DNA of 38,893 nt from an uncultured Trueperaceae bacterium (GCA_913057685.1 CAJXOA010000023.1:1-38893), one strand, 5' to 3'. Positions 8,380 through 16,785 are shown, counted from the stretch's first letter. Notes: generated by a model from the sequence alone, not told the origin. Program-made: numbers and translations.

Positions 8380-9801
8380 ATGTCGCTCGGGCCCCGCACC
8401 GCGCTGGCCGCCCTCCTCACGCTCGCGTGGGTCGCAGGGGCCACCGCCCTGGCCCAATCCACGCACGTCGTCCGCCCCGGCGACACGCTCTGGGACCTCG
8501 CCCGCGCGCACGACACCAGCGTCGAGGCGCTGCGCACCGCGAACGACCTCGCCGGGACCGCCCTCACGCCCGGCGACCGCCTCACGATCCCCGGCGGCGA
8601 CGCCGCCTCCGACGCCCCGCGCGCCGCGCCGCCCGAAACGTGGCGCGTGACGCCCGGCGACACGCTGTACGACATCGCCGCTGCAGCGGGCGTCACGACC
8701 GACGACCTGATGGCGTGGAACGACCTGACCTCCCCCACGCTGCACCCGGGCGACGTGATCGCCCTCGGGCCGCCCGTCGCCGACGCCACCCCCGTCCAGA
8801 CCGATGCGCCCGCCGCCCCCGCCGCGGAGGACGACGGGCCCGTGTGGGTCGTGACGCCCGGCGACACCCTGTCCGACATCGCGCTCGCCAGCCGCGGCAG
8901 CGTCGAGGACCTGATGGCCTGGAACGGCCTCGCGACGCCCGACATCCACCCCGGGGACGTCATCGCCCTCACCGCCCCCACCGCCGCGCCGGACGGCTCC
9001 GCCGGCACCCCCACCCGCACGCCGCTCGCCGTCGAGGTGAAGCCGGGCGACACGCTGTGGCACATCGCCCGCCGGCACGACACGACCGCCGAAGCGATCG
9101 CCGCCGCCAACGGGTTCCCCCCGTCCGCCGTCCTGCGCGTCGGGACCGAACTGGCGATCCCCGGCGCGTACGCCGAGACCGCCCCGAGCGGCGACGTCGG
9201 CGGGTTCGCCGCGCCGACCATCACCGTCGACCCGGGCGACACCCTGTGGGAGATCGCGCTGCGCTACGACACGACCGTCGACGCCCTCATGGCGGCCAAC
9301 GCGCTGAACGACCCGACCCTCAGCGTCGGCCAGGAGTTGCGCCTCGTCGGCCGCGACGGCGCGCCCACGACGCGCCTGGCGACGCCCACCCCGCGCCCCC
9401 GTCCGGACGCCTGGACGTGGCCGCTGGAGGGCCCCCTGACCTCCCCGTTCGGGTGGCGCGCGCTGTCGGTCGGCGGGACGAACATGCACTACGGCATCGA
9501 CATCGACGGCGAGGTCGGCGACCCGATCCGGGCGGCGGCGGCCGGCACCGTGACGCACGCCGGCTGGTTGGGCGGGTTCGGGAAGGTCGTCATCGTCGAG
9601 GCCGGCACGACCGAGTGGTACTACGCCCACGCGTCGGAGCTCCTCGTCCGCGTCGGCGAGACCGTCGCGGCGGGCGACGTCATCGCGCGGGTCGGCGCCA
9701 CCGGCCGCGTGACCGGGTCGCACCTGCACTTCGAGATCCGCGAGAACGGTACGCCCGTCGATCCCCTCCCCCTCCTCGAGGCGCGGGCGTCCGCCCGCTG
9801 A
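8380..9801 (+). CDS. secreted LysM-repeat M23 peptidoglycan endopeptidase
   Basis: Exported cell-wall protein of 473 aa. A signal peptide occupies residues 1-25 (cleavage near ALAQS). Five LysM domains follow at about 28-70, 87-128, 156-197, 218-260 and 280-322, each with the PGDTL or close signature; they bind glycan strands. After a proline-rich linker, the M23 (LytM) domain spans about 350-465. The zinc ligands His370 and Asp374 (HYGID) and His450 (HLH 448-450), plus His417 (YYAH), are intact, so it should be an active endopeptidase rather than an EnvC-like activator. Five LysM copies is more than usual for this type. A phosphoesterase gene begins seven bases downstream. Confidence 0.93.
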   Translation: MSLGPRTALAALLTLAWVAGATALAQSTHVVRPGDTLWDLARAHDTSVEALRTANDLAGTALTPGDRLTIPGGDAASDAPRAAPPETWRVTPGDTLYDIAAAAGVTTDDLMAWNDLTSPTLHPGDVIALGPPVADATPVQTDAPAAPAAEDDGPVWVVTPGDTLSDIALASRGSVEDLMAWNGLATPDIHPGDVIALTAPTAAPDGSAGTPTRTPLAVEVKPGDTLWHIARRHDTTAEAIAAANGFPPSAVLRVGTELAIPGAYAETAPSGDVGGFAAPTITVDPGDTLWEIALRYDTTVDALMAANALNDPTLSVGQELRLVGRDGAPTTRLATPTPRPRPDAWTWPLEGPLTSPFGWRALSVGGTNMHYGIDIDGEVGDPIRAAAAGTVTHAGWLGGFGKVVIVEAGTTEWYYAHASELLVRVGETVAAGDVIARVGATGRVTGSHLHFEIRENGTPVDPLPLLEARASAR

Positions 9802-9808
9802 GCCCAGC

Positions 9809-10585
9809 GTGCGCATCGTCGTCGTCGGGGACCTCCACGCGCAGGAGGGGAAGTTGTGGCGCATCCTCGACGAGGCCGGCCTCCGTGACCCGGACGGCGG
9901 GCCGTCGGACGGCCTGCGGCGCGGCGAAACGCACCTGGTGCTGCTCGGGGACCTCGTGCACGCCAAGTCGCGCACCGTGTACGCGCACCTCGCCGGCGTC
10001 GAGCGGTACGACGAGTTCGATCCCGACCACCTCACGCGCGCCGAACGCGCGCAGGAGGAGTTCCTGCGGCGCGTCGCGGCGTTCCTCGCGCCGCTCCCGG
10101 AGGGGATCGCCACGATCCTGCTCGGCAACCACGACGCGAACGCCGTGACGCCCGACCAGGGGCCCCTGCGCAGCGACGACGTCAGCCACCTCGAGTGGAA
10201 ACCGGGGTACGGCCGGGAGTTGCCCGCCGACCTCGCCCGCTGGGTGGCGTCCTGGCCGCGCGAGGTGGTGCTGGACGGCGTGCACTTCGCGCACGTCGGG
10301 CCGCGCCCGGAGCACAACGTCTACGACACCGCCTTCTACCTGGAGAACCGGCGGCGCTGGATCTACGCCGACGCCGACGCGCTGCAGGGCACCCCCTACC
10401 GCTTCGGGGTGTACGGCCACACGCCGGTGCGCGGCGGCCTGAACCTCGCGTCGAAGGGACGCGCGCTGCTCCTGGACGGCAACGGGCACGACGGGGAGTA
10501 CGTCTGGGCGGAACTCCTCACCGCCGACGAGGGCGTCCGCGTCCGCCTCCGCGGGTTGGTGTTCGACGAGTTCGTCCCCGGCTGA
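9809..10585 (+). CDS. calcineurin-like metallophosphoesterase
   Basis: Predicted two-metal phosphoesterase of 258 aa with no signal peptide. Motifs are Asp8 and His10 in VGDLH, Asp48 in LLGDLVH, Asn107-His108 in LLGNHD, a later FAHVG and the final YGHTPVRGG. The pattern and the YGHTP ending resemble PPP-type and diadenosine-polyphosphate-like phosphatases, but the substrate cannot be named. The GTG start at 9809 begins seven bases after the LysM-M23 stop, so it is probably expressed with it. The stop is only six bases from the convergent end of the DUF3048 gene. Confidence 0.85.
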   Translation: MRIVVVGDLHAQEGKLWRILDEAGLRDPDGGPSDGLRRGETHLVLLGDLVHAKSRTVYAHLAGVERYDEFDPDHLTRAERAQEEFLRRVAAFLAPLPEGIATILLGNHDANAVTPDQGPLRSDDVSHLEWKPGYGRELPADLARWVASWPREVVLDGVHFAHVGPRPEHNVYDTAFYLENRRRWIYADADALQGTPYRFGVYGHTPVRGGLNLASKGRALLLDGNGHDGEYVWAELLTADEGVRVRLRGLVFDEFVPG

Positions 10586-10591
10586 CCGTCG

Positions 10592-12532
10592 TCAGGGGTC
10601 GAACGCGACCCGCTGACCGGTCGGCACGAACGCCACCCAGCGCCGCATCCCGTCCAGCGCGATCTCGGTGCCGTCGTCCGCGACGAAGCGCACGCCGTCC
10701 GAAAGCCGCCAGCTGCCCTCCACCCGCCGGCCGCGCAGCAGCAACGTCGCGTCCCCGCCGCGCGTGACGTCCATCGACACGCGCCCCTCGGGGTCGCCCG
10801 GGATGGGCGTGACGTCGAGGCGGGCGATCACGACGGCGTCGAGCAGGACCGGTGCGCCCCCCGCCGCCGACGCCGGCTCGCCTTCCCGAATCCACCGGTA
10901 GCGGCCGGTGTCCCCCTCGAGGCGGAAGCCGGAGGCGTAGGCGCCCCCCCAATCGATGCGTACCTCCGTCGCGGACGGCGCGCCCACCGGCGCGGTCGGC
11001 CGCACCTGCGCGACGAGGCGCGGCGCGTCGTCGTCCCCGACGTAGCGTTCCGCCGCCGCCCGCAACGCCGCCCCCTGCGCGTACGTGTTGAACGGCGCGC
11101 GCCCGCGCGCCGGATCCTGCACGAACAGCGGGCCCTCCAGGAAGGCGTCGAGGGAGTCCGCCGCGCCGTCCCCGATCCGGGCGAGGGCGGCGGGCGACCC
11201 CCCGACGTGCACGAGGACCGCGTCCGCATCCGCGGCGAGGTCGATCATGTACGGCCGGGCGCTGCGGATCGGACCGACCTCGCGCGGCTCCTCGGCGTCG
11301 AAGAACGGAAGCAACCGCGTCACGCCCCCCTCGACCGGGATCTCCGCCGTCCACGTCGCCTGCGCCAGACCCTGCTGCGGGTACCCCCCGACGTTGTCCA
11401 GCACGACCGCGAGGGGGGTCGGGACCGGCCGGGCGGGCGGCGGCACCGGTTGCGCCGGCGCGCCGCCCGCCCCCGCCTCCCCGTCGGGCGACGCGGCGCG
11501 CCCGAGCGCGTCGGCGGGCGCGTCGGGGTCGCCGTCCGGCTGGCCCGGCCGGGCGGCGTCCCCCCCGACCGGCCCGTCGGGTCGCGGCGCCCGCGCCGCC
11601 GACCCCGGCGCCGCCTCGCTCGGGACGTCCCGCGGGATCGCCTGCACGGTCGGCGTCGGCAGCGGACGCGCGGACGGCACGCTGGCGGTCGGCGCGACCC
11701 CCAACTGTTGGGCGCGCCCGACGTCGGTCGTCAGGTTCGGCGCGTCCAGGTCCCGCCCCTCGGGCGCCCCGACGCTGGGGGTGGGCGCCGCCACCGAGCG
11801 GGCGTCGGCGTCGACGTCGGGCGTGGGGGCGCGCACCCCCCGCACCGGGGGCGCCTCCACCGCGGCGTCCGGCGCGGCGAGGGCGCGCGCGTCCGCCTCC
11901 ACCTCCGGCGCGACCTCGGTGAGGGCCGTCGCGCCGTCGCTGGGCTCCGGCGACGGGGTCGGCACCGGCAACGGCTCGGTGGTCGCGTCGACGGTGACGT
12001 CGGGCGTCTCGATCTCGGGCACGGCGGCCTCCACCGACGGTTCGGGCGTCGGCAGGGCCGCCTCGGGGGCGGCGGTCCGCGGCGAGGGGGTCTCGAGCGG
12101 CGTCGCCGCCTCCGCGTCGTCCGCCGGCGCTTCGGACGCGTCGGCGGCGTCGGGCGGCGCCGGCGGCGCCGGCGCCTCCGCGGCGGGCGGCCCGTCCGCG
12201 GCGGGGTCGCCACCGCTCTCCGCGTCGGTCGCCGGGTCGCCCGGCGCGGGCCGGCCGGTGGCGTCCGCCTCCACCTGCGGGCGGGGGGCGGGCTGCGCGA
12301 CCGCGTCGTCGGCGGTGGCGGGCGCCTCCGCCTCCGCTTCGGCGGGGGTGCCGAGGTCGACCACCAGGTACGTCTCCGGCGGGTCGCTCGGCGTGAGGTC
12401 GAGCGTCACCATGAGCGCCAGCAGCACGAGGGCGTGCAGCAGCAGCGACAGGCCCGCCGCGCGGCGGCGGTCGGGGTCGCGCCACACCCGCACGACGGCG
12501 TTGGCGACGGCGGCCCGCATCCCCCCGCTCAT
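10592..12532 (-). CDS. TonB-like inner-membrane anchor fused to a DUF3048 domain
   Basis: 646 aa. The N-terminus is cytoplasmic and basic, followed by one membrane segment (about 24-45) containing Ser29 and His33 in SLLLH. This Ser-x3-His pattern is the one in the TonB membrane helix that contacts ExbB/ExbD. Residues 60-370 form a long Ala/Pro/acidic linker long enough to extend across the periplasm. Residues about 372-646 match DUF3048 (YerB family): AVVLDNVGGYPQQGLAQA, EGGVTRLLPFF, GPIRSARPYMIDLA, VHVGGSP and FNTYAQG. No TonB C-terminal domain is seen. The ATG overlaps the exbD stop by four bases and exbB lies just upstream, so the three genes form one unit. DUF3048 has no firmly established function to my knowledge. 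The role proposed here, force or signal transfer from the proton-driven ExbBD motor to a cell-wall-facing domain, is inference. Confidence 0.85.
   Translation of the reverse strand: MSGGMRAAVANAVVRVWRDPDRRRAAGLSLLLHALVLLALMVTLDLTPSDPPETYLVVDLGTPAEAEAEAPATADDAVAQPAPRPQVEADATGRPAPGDPATDAESGGDPAADGPPAAEAPAPPAPPDAADASEAPADDAEAATPLETPSPRTAAPEAALPTPEPSVEAAVPEIETPDVTVDATTEPLPVPTPSPEPSDGATALTEVAPEVEADARALAAPDAAVEAPPVRGVRAPTPDVDADARSVAAPTPSVGAPEGRDLDAPNLTTDVGRAQQLGVAPTASVPSARPLPTPTVQAIPRDVPSEAAPGSAARAPRPDGPVGGDAARPGQPDGDPDAPADALGRAASPDGEAGAGGAPAQPVPPPARPVPTPLAVVLDNVGGYPQQGLAQATWTAEIPVEGGVTRLLPFFDAEEPREVGPIRSARPYMIDLAADADAVLVHVGGSPAALARIGDGAADSLDAFLEGPLFVQDPARGRAPFNTYAQGAALRAAAERYVGDDDAPRLVAQVRPTAPVGAPSATEVRIDWGGAYASGFRLEGDTGRYRWIREGEPASAAGGAPVLLDAVVIARLDVTPIPGDPEGRVSMDVTRGGDATLLLRGRRVEGSWRLSDGVRFVADDGTEIALDGMRRWVAFVPTGQRVAFDP
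11741..11908 (-). repeat. duplicated about 29-residue linker segment in the TonB-DUF3048 protein
   Basis: Residues 209-235 and 238-264 are clear copies: PEVEADARALAAPDAAVEAP against PDVDADARSVAAPTPSVGAP, both ending in an Arg-containing segment. A weaker third copy may follow (VGRAQQLGVAPTASV, from about 271). Confidence 0.65.
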
Positions 12533-12939
12533 CCCCCCGCAGCGATCGCGACGCGGGTCGCGCCGGCCCGACGGATCGCGTCCATCACCCGCACGGTCGT
12601 GCCGTGCGCCACGCGCTGGTCGGCGCGCAGGATCACGGTGCCGGCGTTGCGTTCGGCGAGGAGCGCCTGCAACGCCGGCACCAACTGCGCTTCGCTCAGC
12701 GCCTCCCCACCCAGGAAGATGCGTTCCTCGGCGTCGAGGGTGACGGTCGGGAGGCCCTCGGGTTGCGCCGCGGCGCTGCTCGCCTGCGGCAGGTCGACCG
12801 GGAGGCCGTTCTCGAGGGTGATGAAGGTCGTGGAGACCATGAAGAAGATGATCAACAGGAACACGACGTCGACCATCGGGGTGAGATCCAGGATCGGCGA
12901 GGTACGCCCCCGGCCCCGCCGTCGCGACGTCACGCGCAC
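12529..12939 (-). CDS. exbD: ExbD/TolR-family proton-channel subunit
   Basis: 136 aa. A short basic cytoplasmic start leads into one membrane helix with the family signature LDLTPMVDVVFLLIIFFMV (about 18-36). Its aspartate (LTPMVD) is the proton-carrying residue in ExbD and TolR. The rest is the periplasmic domain, with LPVDLPQA and ILRADQRVAHG. The GTG start at 12939 gives MRVTSRRRGRG. It lies 13 bases after exbB and overlaps the TonB-like gene by four bases. It could equally be called TolR-type; the adjoining TonB-like protein favours ExbD. Confidence 0.92.
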   Translation of the reverse strand: MRVTSRRRGRGRTSPILDLTPMVDVVFLLIIFFMVSTTFITLENGLPVDLPQASSAAAQPEGLPTVTLDAEERIFLGGEALSEAQLVPALQALLAERNAGTVILRADQRVAHGTTVRVMDAIRRAGATRVAIAAGG

Positions 12940-12952
12940 GCCCCGACCCCGC

Positions 12953-13594
12953 TCACGCGGCGGGCGACCGCTCGCCCGCGTCGCGGCGCGACGCCACCGC
13001 TTCGGCGACCTCGCCCATCAACTCCTCGCGCCGCCGGTCGATCTCGAGGAGCATCGCGTCGACGCGGCTCGAGAGGACGTTCTGCCCGATCAGGGTCGGG
13101 ATCGCCACGATCAACCCCGCGGCGGTCGTCACGAGCGCCTGCCCGATGCCGTCGGCGAGGGCGGCGGGGTTCCCCGTCCCCTGCGACGAGATCTCCGCGA
13201 ACGCCACGATCATGCCGGTCACCGTCCCCAGCAACCCCATGAGGGGGGCGATCTGCGCGATGGTGGCGAGCGGCCGGATGCCGCGCGCGAGGCGTTGTTC
13301 CTCCTCGAGGCTGGCCTCCTGGAACGCCGACTCCAGCGCCGACCGGCCGTACGGGAGGCGCGTCAGCGCCGCGCCCAACACCCGCGCGACCGGACCGCCG
13401 TGGGTCTCGCAGGCGGCGAGGGCGGCGTCGAGGTCGCGTTCGCGGACCGCGGCGTTCACCGTCCGCATGAGCGCCTCGTTGTCCGCCGGTTCGCGCGACA
13501 ACGTCCGGAACCGCACGAGGAACACGTACAGCGCGTAGATCGAAACCGCGATGATGGCGACCAGGATCGGTCCGCCGCTCAAGATCAACTCCAT
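12953..13594 (-). CDS. exbB: ExbB/TolQ/MotA-family proton-channel subunit
   Basis: 213 aa with three membrane helices: near residues 4-24, then about 110-133 (QIAPLMGLLGTVTGMIVAF) and about 150-172 (LVTTAAGLIVAIPTLIGQNVL). The large cytoplasmic loop between helices one and two is typical of MotA/TolQ/ExbB. With ExbD it forms the proton-driven motor complex in the inner membrane. The ATG is preceded by AAGGGGG, so this gene uses a conventional ribosome binding site, and a TAGGAT hexamer lies 21 bases upstream. It is the first gene of exbB-exbD-tonB/DUF3048. Confidence 0.92.
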   Translation of the reverse strand: MELILSGGPILVAIIAVSIYALYVFLVRFRTLSREPADNEALMRTVNAAVRERDLDAALAACETHGGPVARVLGAALTRLPYGRSALESAFQEASLEEEQRLARGIRPLATIAQIAPLMGLLGTVTGMIVAFAEISSQGTGNPAALADGIGQALVTTAAGLIVAIPTLIGQNVLSSRVDAMLLEIDRRREELMGEVAEAVASRRDAGERSPAA

Positions 13595-13615
13595 GGGTGG
13601 CCCCCTTCTCGCGCC

Positions 13616-13621
13616 ATCCTA
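13616..13621 (-). promoter_or_regulatory. -10 hexamer of the exbB operon
   Basis: TAGGAT, 21 bases before the exbB ATG, leaving room for a short leader that carries the AAGGGGG ribosome binding site. Confidence 0.4.
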
Positions 13622-13657
13622 CGCGCGACGCCCCTGAGGTGCATGAGGTGCCGCGCG

Positions 13658-14497
13658 TCAGACCGCACGCGCGCCCTCCGCCCGCACGACGTGACCGGTC
13701 CGCCCGTCGCCCGGCTCCGCCCCCCCGCCGGTCGCAGGGTCGTGCCGCCAGCGGATCCGCTCGATCGACGTCGCGCGGGCGCCGTCCAGCTCCAGCGCGA
13801 CGGCGCACACCGTCGCGGCGCCCTCCGCCGGCGTGAAGCGGTGCCGGCGTTGGGTGCGGAACGCCGCGTACGGCCCCTCGAACGTCACGCCGATGCTGGA
13901 CGCCTCGACGCCGGTCATGCCGACGTCGGTCAGGTAGGCGGTGCCGTCGAACACCTGCTCGTCGGCGGTCTGCACGTGCGTGTGCGTCCCCAGCAGCGCC
14001 GCGGCGCGGCCGGCGACGTGGTGCCCGAGCACCTTCGTTTCCGCCGTCGTCTCCGTGTGCGCATCGAGGATCACCGGCCGCCCCTCGGGAAGCGACGCGA
14101 ACAGGTCGTCGAGCGCCCGGAACGGATCGTCGAGCGGATCCATGAACAACCGCCCCATCACCTGCGCGACGGTGACGTGCGTGCCCGCCACCTCCACCGT
14201 CGTCGCCCCGAGCCCGGGCGTCCCGGGCGGGTAGTTCAGGGGCCGGATCAGGTGGGTCGTGCGCTCCAACAGCTCCGCGGTGTCCGCCTGGTCGAAGGTG
14301 TGGTTCCCGAGCGTGACGACGTCGGCGCCGGCGGCGCGCACCAGGTCGAAGTGCTTCTCGGTGAGGCCCCGCCCGCCCGTCGCGTTCTCGGCGTTCACGA
14401 TGCGCAGGTCGTAGTCGCCGCCGTACGCCCCCAGGTAGGCGCGGACCGCCTTCAGGCCGGGGGTGGCGAAGACGTCGCCGACGAACAGCACGCGCAT
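13658..14497 (-). CDS. ymdB: YmdB-family metallophosphoesterase (DR1281-like)
   Basis: Cytoplasmic phosphodiesterase of 279 aa in the TIGR00282/YmdB family, whose members hydrolyse 2',3'-cyclic nucleotides and include Deinococcus DR1281. Motifs run in family order: MRVLFVGDVF at the start (Asp8), NAENATGG, TLGNHTFD, IRPLNYPPGTPG, VMGRLFMDPLDDPFR, LDAHTETTAE and GTHTHVQTAD. The last 25 residues are a low-complexity Gly/Arg-rich tail not needed by the fold. The start is supported by a TACGCT hexamer six bases upstream. It lies upstream of exbB in the same direction, but exbB has its own promoter. It is divergent from the Lrp/AsnC gene. Confidence 0.92.
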   Translation of the reverse strand: MRVLFVGDVFATPGLKAVRAYLGAYGGDYDLRIVNAENATGGRGLTEKHFDLVRAAGADVVTLGNHTFDQADTAELLERTTHLIRPLNYPPGTPGLGATTVEVAGTHVTVAQVMGRLFMDPLDDPFRALDDLFASLPEGRPVILDAHTETTAETKVLGHHVAGRAAALLGTHTHVQTADEQVFDGTAYLTDVGMTGVEASSIGVTFEGPYAAFRTQRRHRFTPAEGAATVCAVALELDGARATSIERIRWRHDPATGGGAEPGDGRTGHVVRAEGARAV

Positions 14498-14503
14498 GAG
14501 GGA

Positions 14504-14509
14504 AGCGTA
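14504..14509 (-). promoter_or_regulatory. leaderless -10 hexamer of ymdB
   Basis: TACGCT preceded by TGG, six bases before the ymdB ATG. It is back to back with the lrp promoter at 14545-14550. Confidence 0.55.
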
Positions 14510-14544
14510 CCAGGCGCGGCGCGCGGCCCGCCGCCGGACGGTGG

Positions 14545-14550
14545 TACCGT
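14545..14550 (+). promoter_or_regulatory. leaderless -10 hexamer of the Lrp/AsnC gene
   Basis: TACCGT preceded by TGG, six bases before ATG 14557. Confidence 0.55.
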
Positions 14551-14556
14551 TTTCGC

Positions 14557-15045
14557 ATGGCTACGTACGACTTCGACGACGTCGATCGCGCGATCCTCGC
14601 CACCCTCCGCGAGGACGGACGCGCCTCCCACGCCGAGGTCGCCAAGCGCGTGGGGTTGTCCGCCCCCGCCGTCGGGGAGCGCGTCAAGAAGCTCGTGCAG
14701 CGCGGCGTGATCCGCGGCTTCCACGCCACCCTCGCGCCCGACGCCGTCGGCCTCCCCGTCGCGGCGTTCGTCGCCCTCGCGCCGACCCCCGGCAGCGACG
14801 TGCGCGACCTCGTCGCGCGCCTGGGGCGCCTGCGCGAGATCGAGGAGCTGCACTCGGTCGCCGGGACGTACAGCTACCTCGCGAAGGTCCGGACCGCCAG
14901 CCCGACCGCCCTCGACGAGTTCCTCGACGACCTGACGATGATGGACGGCGTGGAGCGGACGGAAACGACGATGGTGCTGCGCACGAACCTCGAGCGGCCG
15001 GCGCTGCTGCCGTTCGACGACGCCCCCACCCCCGACGACGCGTAG
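14557..15045 (+). CDS. Lrp/AsnC-family transcriptional regulator
   Basis: 162 aa. The N-terminal winged helix-turn-helix (about 5-58) includes DRAILATLREDGR, HAEVAKRVGLSAPAVGERVK and GVIRGFHATL. The C-terminal RAM domain (about 66-150) is the ligand-binding and oligomerisation module and includes SVAGTYSYLAKVRTAS. Such proteins form dimers to octamers and respond to amino acids; the ligand here is unknown. It is divergent from ymdB, with the two promoter hexamers about 35 bases apart, and convergent with the helicase gene. Confidence 0.93.
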   Translation: MATYDFDDVDRAILATLREDGRASHAEVAKRVGLSAPAVGERVKKLVQRGVIRGFHATLAPDAVGLPVAAFVALAPTPGSDVRDLVARLGRLREIEELHSVAGTYSYLAKVRTASPTALDEFLDDLTMMDGVERTETTMVLRTNLERPALLPFDDAPTPDDA

Positions 15046-15059
15046 GCGCCTGCGGCGCC
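15045..15059. terminator. small hairpin between convergent lrp and helicase genes
   Basis: GGCGCC at 15045-15050 pairs with GGCGCC at 15054-15059 around a TGC loop, and it overlaps the last base of the lrp stop. It is the only structure in the 15-base gap and could serve both directions. Confidence 0.3.
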
Positions 15060-15060
15060 C

Positions 15061-16674
15061 CTAGCGGTCGCGCCCGGCGCGCACGAGCGCGTCCAGGTCG
15101 GGGTCCCCCGTGGGCACGTCGTCGGTCGCGTCGTCGTCCACGATCGCCTCGAGGAACCAGTCCGGGAGGCGCGCGCGTTGCCCACGCAGGAACGCCGGGA
15201 AGCCGGCGTCCAGCAGGTACGTCGCGGCGTGATCGGTGTCGCTCCGGACCGACCGCCCGTACGCCTGCACCACCGTCAGGCACGCCCGCCAGGCGTACCA
15301 GGCGGGATCGCGTTCCTTGCGGGCGGCGACCTGCGGGTCGCCCAGGAACGGCCACGGCACCTTGCAGATCGCTTGGAAGCGGGCGGCGTCGTCCGCCAGG
15401 TCGATCCCCTCCGTCATGCTGGGCGTCACCAGCACCGTCGGGCTGCGCGCCGCGAGGTGCTGCGTGAGCGCCGCGTCGCGCCCCGACGCGTCGTCGTGCG
15501 TCACCACCCGCGCCGCCAGGTCCCGCGGGAGCCCGTCGCGAATGGCGCGGGCCACGGCGTACGTGTGGGCGTGCACCACCCCCTTCTCGTTCGGGTGGTC
15601 GCGGAGGATGCGCGCGACGCCGTCCACCAACTTCGGGAGGTCGGCGTCGCGGTAGCGGCGCGTCATGCGGGCGGTCGGGCGGACGACCATCGGCCGCCGC
15701 TCGGGGGGGAAGGTCGACGGCATGCGGACGACGGCGACCTCGTCCGCCTCGATCCCCAGCGACGCGGCGTACGTCGCGGGATCGAGGATCGTCGCGCTCA
15801 TCAGGAGGACCCGTTCCCCCAAACGGAACAGGAGCGGTTCGGCGAAGGCGGCGACGTCGACCGGTCGGAACGTCAGGATGCGGCCGGCACCGTCCGCGCC
15901 GGTCTCCACCACCCAGTCCGCCTCCCCCGCTTCGCTGGACGCCGCGAGCAAGGCGAGGCCGTCGAGCGTGCCGTCCAACCACCGCGCGGCGCGCAACGCC
16001 TCGACCGTCGCGGCACCCTCGGGCGGCATCCCCTCGAGCTTCGCGCGGAGGCGGCGCGCGCGTTCGGTGAGGACCGGAACGAGGTCGAGGACCTCGTCCA
16101 GCAGGACGTCCACGTCCTCGCCGGCGGGGAGGCGGACCTCGACGCCGGCGCGCGCCAGGTCGGCGTCGGCGAGGCGCACCTCGACGAAGCGCATGAGGGC
16201 GCCCTCGACGTTGTGCGCCTCGTCGAGCACCAGCAGGTCGCGGGCCGCGAAGGCGCCGGCGTGGTGGGTTTCGGCCAGGAAGTACGGGTAGTTCATGACC
16301 GTCGTGTCGGCGGCCAGGGCGACGTCCTTCGCGGTGAAGTACGGGCAGTCGTCGCAGGCGGGGAACGTCCGCCCCACCAGGCACGGCGCGGCGGCGGCGT
16401 GCGTGTCGGCGACGAGGCAGTCGTAGTTCGCGCGCCCCGCCATCGAGGCGAGCTCGGGCGCGTCGCGCAGGTACTGCGCCTGCAGCACCTTCTGGGCGGT
16501 CAGGACGTAGGCGCCGCCCGCTTCGCGGGCGAGGGCGACGGCGAGCGCGGACTTCCCCGCCCCGGTCGGCGCCTCGAGGATCACGAAGCGCGCGCCGTCC
16601 TCGTACGCCGCGCGAATCGCATCGAGCGCCTCGCGTTGGCCGGTGCGGTAGCGCGGGTGGGGGAAGCTCGACAC
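15061..16674 (-). CDS. DinG/XPD-type iron-sulfur superfamily 2 DNA helicase
   Basis: 537 aa. Walker A is EAPTGAGKS (34-42, Lys41) and the DEAH box is at 151-154 in LVLDEAHNVEG. Four cysteines between them (Cys86, Cys98, Cys107, Cys110) match the 4Fe-4S domain of XPD/DinG helicases, which unwind DNA 5' to 3'. The last motif appears as QAYGRSVRSDTDHAATYLLD. There is no N-terminal exonuclease domain, so it is the short DinG-like type. The GTG start at 16674 is chosen because the protein then begins at conserved-looking sequence (MSSFPHPRYRTGQREAL) and a TAGCGT hexamer is five bases upstream. An ATG at 16746 would place the promoter inside the gene. Confidence 0.9.
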   Translation of the reverse strand: MSSFPHPRYRTGQREALDAIRAAYEDGARFVILEAPTGAGKSALAVALAREAGGAYVLTAQKVLQAQYLRDAPELASMAGRANYDCLVADTHAAAAPCLVGRTFPACDDCPYFTAKDVALAADTTVMNYPYFLAETHHAGAFAARDLLVLDEAHNVEGALMRFVEVRLADADLARAGVEVRLPAGEDVDVLLDEVLDLVPVLTERARRLRAKLEGMPPEGAATVEALRAARWLDGTLDGLALLAASSEAGEADWVVETGADGAGRILTFRPVDVAAFAEPLLFRLGERVLLMSATILDPATYAASLGIEADEVAVVRMPSTFPPERRPMVVRPTARMTRRYRDADLPKLVDGVARILRDHPNEKGVVHAHTYAVARAIRDGLPRDLAARVVTHDDASGRDAALTQHLAARSPTVLVTPSMTEGIDLADDAARFQAICKVPWPFLGDPQVAARKERDPAWYAWRACLTVVQAYGRSVRSDTDHAATYLLDAGFPAFLRGQRARLPDWFLEAIVDDDATDDVPTGDPDLDALVRAGRDR

Positions 16675-16679
16675 ACGGC

Positions 16680-16685
16680 ACGCTA
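16680..16685 (-). promoter_or_regulatory. leaderless -10 hexamer of the helicase gene
   Basis: TAGCGT preceded by TGG, five bases before the GTG at 16674. Confidence 0.55.
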
Positions 16686-16785
16686 CCACCGGCCCCGGAA
16701 CCGCCCGCTGCCCCCTCGCGGCGCCGGGCACGGGGCTGAGCGCCATCTCGGGCGCGGGGCCGGGCTCGGTCCGCGAGGCATGCGA

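Noticed and set aside
16675-16746. Upstream ATG start for the helicase at 16746
   Set aside because: It would put the promoter-like TAGCGT inside the gene and add a Pro/Ala/Gly-rich stretch unlike helicase N-termini.
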